In this document: positions 22,175 through 32,896 of the stretch, one piece after another | Layout of the letters: each line of letters starts with the position of its first letter | Position numbering within the stretch: position 1 is the stretch's first letter | Source of the DNA: Vicugna pacos | Taxonomy: Eukaryota > Chordata > Mammalia > Artiodactyla > Camelidae | DNA: 64,000 nucleotides | Direction: 5' to 3' | NCBI RefSeq assembly: GCF_048564905.1 | Contig: NC_133018.1 | Location: 3,968,001 to 4,032,000 of the forward strand | The notes under the pieces: generated by a model | What the model saw: the letters and a program-made list of their open reading frames with translations, nothing else | What the model was told of the DNA's origin: nothing | Databases searched by the model: none | Program-made: the position numbers and the translations under genes

Positions 22175-22960
22175 GATGGTCTCTGATCTCAACACTGCCG
22201 CATTAGCAGGATGTGGTCATCACGTCATCTCAGTGGACAGCAGCTCAGCCCCGCCCCACACGGTTCCTAAAACCCAGTTTGGTTCCACTCTTTCATGACC
22301 CGATTCTATACTTACTCCTACCTCAGAGACAAGTGGCCCCTGACTATGTGCCTTCCCCTCACCTGCTCCCCTGTCATCCCCGTCACCACATTCTGACCAT
22401 TGTGTCCCATCCACAGCCCCACGTGGTCCCTGCCTTCACTCTTGCCTCCTCCTCCCTCACCTTCAGTGTGGAATCCATACAAAATCATCTTCTGTTGCTT
22501 CCCTGTAACCCATCCAGTGGCTCCCACATGCACCCGCCAAGCCCACCTCTTCCTCCTCAGTCACATGTGATGTATTGATGAGGACACAGGCTGTCCTACA
22601 ACCTTCAAGTGGTATCCAAGCTCTGGGGCTTACCGGACACCTGGTAGGTGTTCACTCAAGGGTGTGGATGGATGGACGTCCTTACTTTCATTCCTAGTCA
22701 GGCACATTTGGATTTCATGTCCCTGATTCTGACCTAACGTGGGCTCAACTTCCAGTGTAGCCGCCCAGGGCTATCCAGGAAGTCCTGTTCACTTTGAGAA
22801 CAGCAGACAAGGCTCTGTTGACAAGGACTGGGTTTAGGGGCAGAATTTGAAAGGTCAGGACACATTCTCCAGTCAAAGTCCCTTAGGATTGGTCTAAGGC
22901 TCCACCTTCAAGAAAAGCAAAGAGAGGACATAGCTGTATTGGCTGAGCAGCGAGGGCAGA
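22175..22960. repeat. V1 downstream flank, copy A
   Basis: This flank matches 36200-36975 and 43285-44060 at roughly 90 percent by eye, and leads directly into the V1 RSS in all three copies. No gene inside. Confidence 0.75.
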
Positions 22961-22969
22961 GGGACAGTA

Positions 22970-23008
22970 GGTTTCTGCCTCACTTCCCTGCCGGCCTGGA
23001 GCACTGTG
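22970..23008 (-). promoter_or_regulatory. RSS of V1 pseudogene at 23.0 kb
   Basis: Consensus heptamer CACAGTG (23002-23008), 23-nt spacer, weak nonamer GCAGAAACC (22970-22978). Confidence 0.8.
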
Positions 23009-23470
23009 CCACCACTGAGGCTGCTGTCATAACATCCAGAGTAACAGTCAGCCTCGTCCTCAGCCTGGAGCCCAGTGATGGTCAGGGAGGCAGAGCTGCC
23101 AGACTTGGAGCCAGAGAATCAGTCGGGGACCCCCAAGGCTCAATTGTTAGCATTGTAGATCAGAAGTTTGGGGGCCATTCTTGGGAGCTGTTGGTAGCAT
23201 TGCACATAATAACCACTCCCAATATTGTTGCTGATCCATTGCAGGAGACGGTGAACTTCTGGCCTGGGGATCCAGACATGGAAGGCGGCTGAGTCAGCAC
23301 AGACTGGGCCCAAGACCCGGCAAGTGGGAGAGACAGAGATGCTGATTCTGGGGTCCAGACGCAGAGGAGGACCCGAGCCCAGGCATCCTCACAGTGCCCC
23401 TTCCTCTGTCCCTCATCCAGTCACCTGTGCAGTGAGCGAGCAGAGTGAGGAAGAGAGGGGACCAGGCCAT
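23009..23470 (-). pseudogene. IGLV1: IGLV1-type pseudogene
   Basis: The leader exon at 23425-23470 ([16 protein letters not shown]) is intact. The V exon at 23009-23317 is 309 nt, 1 nt short of the intact V1. Lesions seen: the acceptor AG at 23318-23319 reads CG; one nucleotide is missing in CDR1 (the SSSNIG stretch), shifting the frame; W41 is Cys; a TGA replaces the Arg codon of DRFSGS at 23119-23121; and around C104 the peptide reads DCYS in place of DYYC. The CDR1 deletion is shared with the pseudogene at 37.0 kb; the other lesions are private. It is a dead gene that could still act as a sequence donor. Confidence 0.92.
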
Positions 23471-23574
23471 GGTGGGGATGGTCACTGGGTCCTGACTTCT
23501 GTGGCCCTACAGCTGAGCAGAGCATCCCCAGTTCTCTCCCCTTCTTCATACTCTGAGAGGGGGAGTGGCCAGTT

Positions 23575-23582
23575 ATGCAAAT
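23575..23582 (-). promoter_or_regulatory. Octamer of V1 pseudogene at 23.0 kb
   Basis: Consensus ATGCAAAT on the plus strand, 105 bp upstream of the ATG. Preserved although the gene is dead. Confidence 0.85.
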
Positions 23583-24351
23583 GATCCCCCAGCTCTCTGA
23601 TCCCTCCCTGGGCTCAGTGTCAGGTCCCTCTGCCTGAGGGGGCAGATGTTGGGCAGGGGCGGGGCTGTGTGTGGCTCCAGGGTTTGGGGGGATCCAAGCT
23701 AGGAGTCCTGAGCAGAGGGAAACACCCAGGCCAGGGGTGGTCCCAGCTCCCCTCCCCCAAGACATTCATGGGACACTGCACAGGGCAGATCTGTCAGCAG
23801 GTGACCAGGCCCCTGGCAAGAAGGGAGCAGGTGCAGGGAGAAAGGCTGCCCCGCCCCCCTTGCCCAGAGGACAGACCACGAGGCACTGCAGATGCCCCCA
23901 AATGCCATGTCCCGTCACTTCCCCTAAAGGACCCTCCTGGTTGAGGGAATGAGGAGGTGAGGAGAGGAGCCCAGGACATGGGTTGGGGGGACCCACAGAG
24001 CCCTGCTTGGGAGGCCCCGTTGTTGGTGCAGAGACCATCCCTCCCCAGGGGTCTGTTATCCTCTGTCTAGATATGACTCTAGGTAACGACCCTCAAGCAA
24101 ATTCAATTTGTTCTATGATTGTGCATCTGTCTTTGCGTGGACATCAGGTCTGGGCAGTGACTCCAGGACAGAGGAGGAGGAAGCAAGAGGCCGGTGTGTC
24201 CGTCAGAGCTGAGAGCTCACGGGTCTCCTGAGGGCAGAGGTGCAGGACAGTCCCCCTGGATTGAGGACTTGGCTGCCCAAGTAGGCAAGAGCCAGTGGTG
24301 TGTCTTCCCAGCCTGCCTGGCCCAGTCCCTGAGCTCTCAGGGCCAGTTCCA

Positions 24352-24370
24352 CAGCGCCCCCTGCTGGGCC
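24352..24370 (-). promoter_or_regulatory. CTCF-like motif upstream of V1 pseudogene (23.0 kb)
   Basis: The plus strand reads CAGCGCCCCCTGCTGGGCC, a near-perfect reverse-complement CTCF core, 882 bp upstream of the ATG; the sister at 37.0 kb has its site at 880 bp. Confidence 0.6.
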
Positions 24371-26595
24371 CAAAGCCACATCGTCCCCGGGTCCCTGCCA
24401 GCCTCCTGGAAGGGCTTTCTGACACCTGCAGCTGGGTCTTGCTGGTGTCATCACCCAGGGCACTACAATGAATCTGTCCGCTCTATTTATCTGGGACTGA
24501 AATGTTAATGTTCCCAGAGCACTAATGAAGTTCCGAGTTAAATGGAATGAGGATGAACCAGATATTTCAGAATCACCTGATAGCTGATTTCCTCTGTCTG
24601 GGTTTCTTAGTAGTGGATAATCACCTTGCATCAAGTTCAAAGCTTTAATTTCCCAGAAAACTGCTATGGTTCACACCTGACTGTCAAAAGAGGTGAGTGA
24701 CTCTTGCAGGTTGGTTAATTGTTGGTTGTTACAAGATCCCTTGTTTGACTCACCCAGTCCCCACTACACAGTTTTTGGCTTTTATTGAGGTCTCAGCCAT
24801 GAGCTATCACATCGTCAGGGGGGAAATGTCCTGTGTTCTGGATTATTCTGTGGGTTCCCTCTTGCCCTAGAGTGTTATTCCGGCAGATCTGATTTTCCTG
24901 TGGCTCTCTGAGAGAGTAAACAGATTTTTAGTCTAGTTTTGTCGATTCTGTCAGCAAGGTTCGACATGAAAAGAACATGATTGTAAATGGGACTCTCACT
25001 CCTTTGCAGAGGGTCTTCCTCCATGTCTGGCCCCGGGAACCCTCATGAAATTTTCCCTAACCTGCCCTGGGCTTTGATATAGTTTAATAAGGGCTATGGA
25101 TTTAGTGGGGGTTTGGATTTATAAGGTCTAAGCCATGTTAGTTTTTTTCATATACTGGGACTTTGAACCACTTTTAAGTTTACATAATTATTTTCATTAA
25201 TTGTGACCTGGAAAATGTGTGTATTCATTCCCGTGAATTTTCAGTCCAATCTCTACTCCTCAAGGTAAATTGATTCTTCCCTGTAAAATATTTGCATGCT
25301 TGCCTTACTCCCATTATTGCTGTGGTAGGGTCATGAGGAAGCGGAGGTCTGGGAACACAAGTCTGTCCCCGGGCATACGGTCCCACTCCACGTAACCCTC
25401 CGGGGTATCGCACCCCGTTTGTCGCAGGACAGATTCACATTCTTCCTAGGATGATTCAAGGCCAATAGCTCTTGAGAACATGTATAGTTTTGGAGATTGG
25501 TGTCTTTGAATTTCCTCTTTAGGATTCATGATGTAGGTTCCAGCTCTAAGCCTTGGAAACACCACCAGGAAGCCTGAAGCTGCACAGGTGCCTCTCCTGG
25601 CTAGATCCTCTGGGTCAGAATTCTCATTGGCATGTTGCAGGTCACACAGGTGTTCCTGGTGTTTAGGTGATGATCAGAATCCCGTCACTCCAGGTGCACA
25701 TGACAGGTGATGCACATTCAATGCCCAGGCTGCTGCCCCCAGCCTCTGCCCCCTGGCCCGCCCCCACCTGCTCTGTGCCTCCTCCAGGATTAAGTTCTTC
25801 TCTCTGCCTCACCTTGAATTCCGGGAACGAAACATGGGTTCCTGGTTTTCAAAGGTGACATCCTTCATCAGACACATCAGGTCACGTGTTACAGGGGAAG
25901 GATTATTCCAGATTGTCTGTTCTTTTATCTCTTTCCTACAGTTTCCATTTCTCTGCTAGGACCTCCTACCTCAAGTTCCATTGCAAGTGAAGAATTCTGA
26001 TCATTTTGGGAATAATTGTTATCTCAGTGTCGGTGAGTGTTTTGACCTGCAAAGTAGGAATATCTATTTATTCTTTAAAAAAAAATTCTCTTGCAATGTA
26101 TTGTCATTTTCAGTGCATAGGACTTTGGATTTTTCTCAAATTTACCCTCGTGTGTTTCATGTTGATGATATTATAGGTTTTATTCTTTTCAGCTTAGAAA
26201 TTGAAGTTTCAGGACTATTCTACAGGATACGATTAACTTCTGTAGGCTGCCTTTGTATCACAAAATTCCAGTTGAAACACTCAGGCCGGAAGTCTCGTTT
26301 AATGACGCCTCCACCCCGAGTGGGGCCTGGCCTGATTCCACCGCTTTTTCCTCTTCCAGTGTCTCCAAGGAGAGACTTTTGCTTTTGAACAAGCAATGTT
26401 TCCCGAGATCACCTGACTTGGGAAAGAATATACTAGTGATGTAAAAGCTGAACTAAAGAAAATGATACAATATTGTCAAATCTTCGAGGAAAATCCGGTA
26501 CTTGTCTAACATCTGAGAATGGAGGTCACCCCCTGAGCGTGACTTCATCTGAGCCATCGACAGCAGGGAGGGCATAAGGCTGGGGTGGGGAGGGA

Positions 26596-26634
26596 AGACT
26601 TCGTCTCATTTCCTCCCTGGGCTGTAGCGCTGTG
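26596..26634 (-). promoter_or_regulatory. Degenerate RSS of V5 pseudogene at 26.6 kb
   Basis: Heptamer CACAGCG (26628-26634) and a poor nonamer ACGAAGTCT (26596-26604) with 23-nt spacing. Unlikely to work. Confidence 0.7.
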
Positions 26635-27111
26635 TGAGCTTCACTGCTGCCGTCCCAGGCAGCACAGTGATAGACAGCCTCGTCCTCGGGCTGCAGCCCT
26701 GAGATGAGTGGAAGCCCTGCATTGGCCGAGGGATCTTTGGATCCAGAGAAGCCAGTCGGGACACTGGAGCCCTGCTGCTTATCGGAGCCTGAGTAGTAGT
26801 CCAGGAGGTACCGGGGAGGGCTCCCTGCCTTCTGCTGGTACCAGGATATCCTGTAGCTGCCAACTGTTCCCACTGTTCAGGGTGCAGGTGAGTCTGGCTG
26901 TTGCTAGAGGGCGGCTGAGTCAGCAGAAGCTGGGAGAGGGACCCTGCAAACACAGACACAAGGGGCAGATGGGGTGGCACCTGCAGGAAACATTCCCAGA
27001 GTCTGAGCCACAGGGACTGCTTGCAGGTAGGGACCTGAGACCCTGTCCCCGAGGCCCGTCCCTACCTGTGCAGTGAGAGAGGATCAGGAGCAGGAGAGGA
27101 GTCCAGGCCAT
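26635..27111 (-). pseudogene. IGLV5: IGLV5 pseudogene
   Basis: The leader exon at 27066-27111 (MAWTPLLLLILSHCTG) and its splice donor are intact. The V exon at 26635-26943 is 309 nt, 19 nt shorter than the full V5 exons. By alignment to the 14.9-kb gene about 17 nt are missing in FR1, removing the SLSASLGAS part, and 2 nt in CDR1, so the frame after SQLLLTQPPS is lost. Downstream the V5 hallmarks remain in another frame: ISWYQQKAGSPPRYLLDYYS, SANAGLPLISGLQPEDEAVY, and HCAAWDGSS. The RSS is degenerate. The copy at 40.7 kb carries the same lesions, so the death of this gene predates the homogenisation of the two copies. Confidence 0.92.
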
Positions 27112-27200
27112 GGTGCTCACAGCCCCCTGGTTCCCACGCTGGGACTGGGCTGCCCTGGGGCCTCCTTTCTTGCCAGCCTCTGCCAGAGGAGGGGCGGCCC

Positions 27201-27208
27201 ATGCAAAT
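27201..27208 (-). promoter_or_regulatory. Octamer of V5 pseudogene at 26.6 kb
   Basis: Consensus ATGCAAAT on the plus strand, about 90 bp upstream of the ATG. Confidence 0.85.
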
Positions 27209-27487
27209 GGGTGTCCCCCCAGGGACCGCCCAGCCCCTCCCTGAGCCCAGGTCCTGGAACTCAGCTCACAGCCCAGACTCAGGGGTATAGAGGGTGGCCT
27301 CCCTCTTGAGAGATCCTGGGAGGAGGCACCGGCTGAGACCACATGAGTCCCTGCTCAGGGGACTCTGCCAACCAGAGAGGACTCACTGCTGTGTCCCTAT
27401 CAGGAGCACAGGCCCCGCCCCCAGCCCTGCTCCTGGCAGTGACTGATCCTTCCTGAGCAGCTGTGCAGGGACCGCATGGCAGCCCCA

Positions 27488-27506
27488 CAGCGCCCTCTGC
27501 TGGTCA
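27488..27506 (-). promoter_or_regulatory. CTCF-like motif upstream of V5 pseudogene (26.6 kb)
   Basis: The plus strand reads CAGCGCCCTCTGCTGGTCA, a near-perfect reverse-complement CTCF core, 377 bp upstream of the ATG. Confidence 0.6.
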
Positions 27507-27989
27507 TGGGGCACAACTTCATCAAGGACCAGAGAGGAGCGCCCAGCTGGTTGGGCAGCTCACCTCATCTCCATTCAGCTGTCCATGTTCTGCTTCCCAG
27601 ATTCTATGGTTCTTTTATGCTGAGTCACGTCCTATAAAATGCTTTCATTTTCAAATGGAGTCCTGGTCCACGGAAGCTGCCACGCTGTGCATATGGAACC
27701 ATTAAAGGTTACAATCCCCTCCCAGAGTACAGTCAAGAAAAGCTAACTGACCCACGTGTGCACCAGTGACAAGGGGACAGTCAGATGGTTTGAAGGACGT
27801 GTAGGACTATTGAAGGAAAGAGTTTACATTTGGATTTTCCATGAAGAAGGAAAAAGATCTTTGAAACCTGGAAACTCAGCAGACATTTCAAAACTCATAT
27901 AATGATTTCAGAATTTTGATGGAGTTTAGCATGACTTATAGAAATGATATAGTTCAGCAGGCATATCACTTAGTAGTACACATGTCATA

Positions 27990-28480
27990 TATTTCTTTCT
28001 GTTTTTGTTTTTTGAAGAATATTCAGTTTACAATGTGTCAGTGTTGGGTGTACAGCATAATGTTTCAGTCATACACACATACATATATTTCTTTTCATAT
28101 TCTTTTTCAGTATAGGTTACTTTAAGATGCTGAATCTAGTTCCCTGTGCTCTACACAAAACACTTGTTTATTTATTTTATAGACAGTAGTTAGTATTTGC
28201 AAATCTCAAATTCTCAATTTTTCACTTCCTACCTTCTTTCCCCTTGGAAACCATATGTTTGTTTTCTCTATCTTTGAGTCCTTTCTGTTTTATAATTAAA
28301 TTCATTAATGTTTTCTTTTTCCTTTCTTTAGATTCCACACATGAGTGATATGGTATCTTTCTCTTTCTGCCTTGCTTCACTTAGAATGATGATCTTCAGG
28401 TCCATCCAAGTTGCTGCAAATGGCATTATTTTGTACTTTACATGGCTGAGTAGTATTCCATTGTACAACTATATCACATC
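27990..28480 (-). mobile_element. LINE-1 3' fragment
   Basis: On the plus strand it reads as reversed L1 3' UTR and ORF2 end: 'cagtttacaatgtgtcagtg', 'ttccctgtgctctacac', 'ttccacacatgagtgatatg' and 'ctgagtagtattccattgta'. It is more diverged than the 20.6-kb element, so older. 5' truncated near 28480. Confidence 0.8.
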
Positions 28481-28844
28481 GACTTCTGATATATTAGTTA
28501 TGTATGAGGATTGTGCTCCTAAGATGGAGTTTTTTTCACAGTGCTGTCAAATAATTCTCGTGAGAACCCTGTCTTAGAGATCCTACAAACTGTCTCTGTT
28601 ATAATCAAAATGTTATAATAAAAATGTCCACATCTGGGTTCTCTTGCTGACTGTTTTCGTTCAGTGGAAAGGCTGTGTGTGCCTGTTGAATGTAGAAACC
28701 ATCACGTCCTCACCATATCCTATGTCCAAATTAGCTTCGATTGTGCAAATGCTCCATGATCATCTGAACTCACAGTTATCTCAGTAAATGTCCTGTGGCC
28801 AGAACCACCTGCTACTCCTCAGGACAATAAAGGAAATCCTCTAT

Positions 28845-29055
28845 CAGCTCAAGTCAACTCTTCCTTAAACCCTTCAATGACTCCTCACTGCTGTTTGCAT
28901 GAAAACTCAAACCCTTAGCCCTACAAGGCACCTCCAGATCTGGCCCTTCTCCTCCTCCACACCCACCCGCAGCCCCTCCCCTCTCTCTGGGCCCCTCCCT
29001 CCCTCCTCTGTCAGTGACACCTGAGATCCTGTCCCTTCCCAACATCACACCAGCC
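28845..29055 (+). mobile_element. L2-like LINE fragment
   Basis: The run cttcaatgactcctcactgc, 'ctacaaggcacctccagatc' and 'tggcccttctcctcctccac' resembles the 3' region of mammalian L2 (the 'ctacaaggccctgcatgatc' type). Ancient and short. Confidence 0.5.
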
Positions 29056-29780
29056 CCCTCTGTCTGCTGGGAGGCGATCGGCTTCAACTTGAGATCAAGG
29101 TGGAAACACACATTTTGGCAACTTTGGTGATGGGTTAACCCGGGGCAGACACGCATCACAACACACAGAGGTGGAGGTTTTCTTGTTTACATGTCTGTAT
29201 TCATGGAGATCGGAGACGTTACCGAAATCAATGGTGATAGACTAAGTGGCCTTCCACACCTTCATCCCCCATCAGCCCTCATCAGGATGACTTCCGTCCT
29301 TCAATCTTCACTCCTCTCTCCCTCCTCCTATCCCCTCACCCATGACGTTAGCACACAGCCCAGCACCAGCATCCCCAGGACACTCTTTAGGACACACCCT
29401 TGCTCCATGTTCCAGACTCCTGTGAATTCAAGCAGTGGATCCAACCGCAGTCACGTGGATTCACCTGTGTGTTACTTTCCCCGGTGGACAGAGAGCTGAA
29501 TGTCGTACTGACTGCCAAAGGAAAGGATACCAGGGATGCTGTTTTGCAGCTTTGAAATTTTGGACTTGATGTATTTCACTGGAATTCAGTCCAGATTGGC
29601 TTTTGTTTTCCAACCCAGGGAAACATTCGCTGTGGCCCAAGACCAGACAGCTTGTGCTCAGACCATCCTCACTGACAGGGGCTGAGTTATGAAAATCCCT
29701 TGAAAGGTGGAAACTCTCAAAGGAGATCAGCAGGCACCCACTAAACTGTGGGTCAGGTGACAGGTGTGGCGGGCCGGGCC
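29056..29780. other. Intergenic, nothing recognised
   Basis: Sequence between the L2-like fragment and the V9 RSS; no V element or confident repeat seen. Confidence 0.5.
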
Positions 29781-29788
29781 GTCAGTGA

Positions 29789-29826
29789 GATTTTTGTGTG
29801 ACTTCTCCTCTGCCGGTGTCACTGTG
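29789..29826 (-). promoter_or_regulatory. RSS of V9 gene
   Basis: Consensus heptamer CACAGTG (29820-29826) and nonamer ACAAAAATC (29789-29797) with a 22-nt spacer. Predicted usable. Confidence 0.8.
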
Positions 29827-30305
29827 GGTTACACGTAGCTGCCATGGTCTGCCCCACAAATGTAGTCAGACTTATCCTCCTCCCGGACGTTCTGAATGTT
29901 CACAGAGTGCTCCAGGCCAGAGCCTAAGCCTGAGAAGCGATCAGAGACCCCATCCCCCTTGGATCCAACACCACCACTGGTGCCTGCTCCCATCTCGAAC
30001 CGTGGGCCATTCCCTGGGTCCTGCTGGTACCAGTCCACGTAATAACAAATGTAGCCAGTTCTCGGGGTGCAGGTGATCATGGCCAAGGCTCCCAGGGAAG
30101 CAGATGCAGAGGGCGGCTGCATCAGCACAGGCTGGGAGAGGGAGTCTGGAAACACAGACACCTGTTATGTCCCGAGGAAGCACAAGGTGGGTCATTCCCT
30201 GTGAGTGGAGCAGAAGGGTGGAGAGCTGGGAGTCAGGGTGCTGAGGGCATCCGGACCTGTGCACTGGAAGAGGAGGGGAAGGAGGTAGAGCAGAGTCCAG
30301 GCCAT
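29827..30305 (-). CDS. IGLV9: IGLV9 V segment with terminal germline stop
   Basis: The leader exon at 30257-30305 is 49 nt and encodes [17 protein letters not shown]; the V exon is 29827-30145. The mature protein starts [18 protein letters not shown]23 ([10 protein letters not shown]), W41 ([16 protein letters not shown]) and C104 ([11 protein letters not shown]) are present. The long, Gly-rich CDR2 region ([19 protein letters not shown]) is the hallmark of subgroup 9 (compare human IGLV9-49, from memory). The last full codon before the heptamer side is TAA (29829-29831), so the unrearranged CDR3 ends ADHGSYV-stop. Exonuclease trimming during joining could remove it, so the gene may still be used. 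Splice sites, octamer and RSS look good. Confidence 0.92.
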
Positions 30306-30385
30306 GGTGCAGACGCCCCCAAACACTGCTAGGACCGCCGCTGCCTGGCTCTCTTATCCCCTCATCCCAAGACCAAGAGCCCATC

Positions 30386-30393
30386 ATGCAAAT
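30386..30393 (-). promoter_or_regulatory. Octamer of V9 gene
   Basis: Consensus ATGCAAAT on the plus strand, about 80 bp upstream of the ATG, with a GGATAAGAG TATA-like element near 30352-30360. Confidence 0.85.
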
Positions 30394-31396
30394 TAGCTCC
30401 TGTCCTCGGCCCAACCCAGCCCGTCCTGGGGCCTGTGTATCCCTCGTATCCAGTGTCACGTCTGCAAGGGTGGCCAGGCTTGCCTGCCCTGAGGCTCCCC
30501 TGGGTCTCTGACAGGACCCAGTACTGGGCGAAGGGATCCCTGAGCTGAGACCAAGAACAAGTGTCTTGTGTCCCAGACAAGAGCCCCCAGTGTCTCCTGT
30601 GCTCAGAGCACATAAAATCAATGGTTCAAGAGCTGAAGGCAGAGACAGTTCAGCGAGGAGCTCCCTTCCCAGGTCCTCAGGAAGCTGAGGTTCCCTTCCC
30701 ATAAGACTCCACAACTGATTGGCAGAGAAAATGAGCAGGGAGTGTCTGGGGGTATCCATTCGCTGCTGGAAGGACTCACTGGATCCCCTGGAAAATGGGG
30801 GGACCCAGGGGAGCATGGAGGGGTGAGAGGGGGTAAAACCTGAGTGTCCAGAGACCTGAGGCCTCTCAGGAAGGAAGGCATCTGAGAGGTTCCAGGCGGA
30901 GAAAGAAGGAGTGAGTGTCCAGTTCCTGTGAACACTTCACCAGCTTCTGTGAGCGACCTTGGGAATGACCGGGAGGGCACAGTGCGGAGGGTTGTAGGAA
31001 GAGGGGGAACCCGGGGTTTGGGAGGAGAGTCATGATTCAGAGGGGAGGTGGGGGGTGGGGAGCTCGATGAAAATACAGAGGAGAAGCCATGGAGGCTGAG
31101 AGGAGCGGGAGTGGGTGGGACTGATCGCCTGGGTCCCCTCTCCTTGTCCTCTGCTCCTGGGGAAGGATTTGGGACCAGATGGGGACAGGAGCTCACATAC
31201 CATCCACTGCTATGTCCTCAACCCAGGTGGCAGCTAAACGCACAGCAAGGCCCTGTGAAGTTCAGGGCTCAGAATTTGTTCCCTAATAGGAAGCACCTGC
31301 TCCCAATTCCAGCTCCAGCCAGTCAGCCCGGTTGCAGGGTCCCTGCCTTGGGAGTCTCTGAGGGGGTCCAAACTTGGCGGGTTCTGAGAGGGTGCA

Positions 31397-31415
31397 CAGC
31401 GCCCCCTGGTGACGC
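31397..31415 (-). promoter_or_regulatory. CTCF-like motif upstream of V9
   Basis: The plus strand reads CAGCGCCCCCTGGTGACGC, an excellent reverse-complement CTCF core (CACCAGGGGGCGCTG), about 1.09 kb upstream of the ATG; the farthest site from its gene in this window. Confidence 0.6.
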
Positions 31416-32640
31416 TCACGGGACTGTTCATGGTGGTGAAAATGAGGCAGAAGGGATGGCAGCCCTTTTTCCTTCCTAGTCAAAATCCATCACTTACTAA
31501 TCAAATGTACAAATTTAATAATCATGCAAATTACATGTCTTTGAAACCCCATAGAGAGATTTCGTTTTTATTTTCCTCTGTTTTCCTCTGTATTTCAGGT
31601 CTGTGTTTCCATCCACTTTATTCTCATGGTTCTATTTCTACCTCGGTTCACCTCCTGCTTTGTTTGTTCCCAGCGTCTGTAGCTGCTCATCTTGGGTTTG
31701 ATGTTGTTCCCCTAAAATACGTCATCATCGGGTCATCTCAGTATTGACATCAATGGCTTCTGTTTTCATATCGACATTTATTTTCTCGGTTGTTGATATG
31801 TCAAGAGACATTTTTACTGCATCCTGGAATTTGGGGAGGTGACATCGAGAAACTGAGTCCCCTTTAGTCTTCACTGATCAGGGATCGTCCTTCAGCAGAA
31901 GGTCAGGGGAATGTTCACTGCCACTGACCCAGCAATGTTGGGCCCTGACCCCACTGCTCTGTGCTGCTGACTCCATCCCGGGGACCTGGGACAGCTGTGG
32001 TCACCAGCTCCTTCGCATCCGTAGGGCGTGGGGACCAGCCTCCTGCTGGGCCTGCTAACCTCAGGGAGGGAAGCCGGGCTGCAGGGGGCTGCTTTGCTGC
32101 AGTGGGTGGGCGCTGGGCCCACTGGGTCCATGGCCTAAGGGGCATAAGTGAGTGAGGGGAACCGCACTGTCCATCCACGCCCCCAACACAGGTTCAATCC
32201 TGTTAACCCAAGTGGGGCCAGGGCTCAGTCCTCACTTGCCCCACAGTCCCCAGCTGGGGGACAGGAGTGCAGACTAGCCCATGTTGTCTCCCTCGTTCAG
32301 TCTCACCCTGAGGGATGGGGAGGAACTCCAGCTCCCCCTGGACTTCCAGAATCCTGTGTGGAGCACTGGACAGCTGACACAACGACACCCTGCCTGGATC
32401 AGGCTGGATGACCTAATAACATGGCCACTATGCAACCTTGGCCCCAACAATCCCCGAGAGGCAACAGAGCCTAGTCCGCTTCTGTCAAGGGGGCTGGGAG
32501 CCAAGGTCCCTGCCCAACAGTGCTGAGACCCGTCCTGAGGGTGCAGTGCAGGGAGGTTATTTGTCCAGCCAGAGATCAGCAAGGTCAACAGGGAAGGTCA
32601 TCTTGATGGTGCTGGATTCCTGAGTCTCACTGCTGGGGGA
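31416..32640. other. Intergenic, nothing recognised
   Basis: No V element; 31500-31800 is AT-richer and may be an old repeat, but I could not name it. From about 32640 the sequence joins the V8 unit shared with 17.05 kb. Confidence 0.45.
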
Positions 32641-32857
32641 TAGGATTTGGAGCTGTGCCCAGACCATCATCACAACAGGGGGAGGGGCTTGCTTTGGAGG
32701 GATGGACACAGCCTGGGAGAGGCTGGAGGAAGCAGGTGGCCTAGAACCCCTGTACAGGAGATGGGGGCACGGTGCCCCCTCCCCCTGTGATGCTGACATT
32801 TCACAATCTCTCTTCCTCTCCTGCCCCTCAGTGCTAAGCCCGCTGAGATCAGGGGGA

Positions 32858-32896
32858 GGTTTTGGTAGCACTTCCCCTTGAGGTTACATCACTGTG
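32858..32896 (-). promoter_or_regulatory. RSS of V8 pseudogene at 32.9 kb
   Basis: Consensus heptamer CACAGTG (32890-32896), 23-nt spacer, nonamer ACCAAAACC (32858-32866). An intact signal next to a dead gene. Confidence 0.88.

Larger units (their letters stand above)
23533..27208. repeat. Near-identical 3.7-kb tract, copy 1
   Basis: By eye this tract differs from 37554-41255 at only about one base in a hundred plus a few indels, while sequence on both sides differs at about one in ten. It runs from the V1 promoter region, across 3 kb of non-V spacer, through the V5 pseudogene to its octamer. The spacer (24480-26500) holds no recognised gene. Confidence 0.85.

Noticed and set aside
22280-22580. 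Pro/His-rich frame in the V1 downstream flank as a gene
   Set aside because: The frame is not kept in the paralogous flanks at 36.3 and 43.4 kb.
30618-31196. 192-codon Pro/Ser-rich minus-strand frame upstream of V9
   Set aside because: GC-rich flank between the V9 promoter and its CTCF-like site; no recognisable domain, and upstream of the leader in the same direction without a plausible role.
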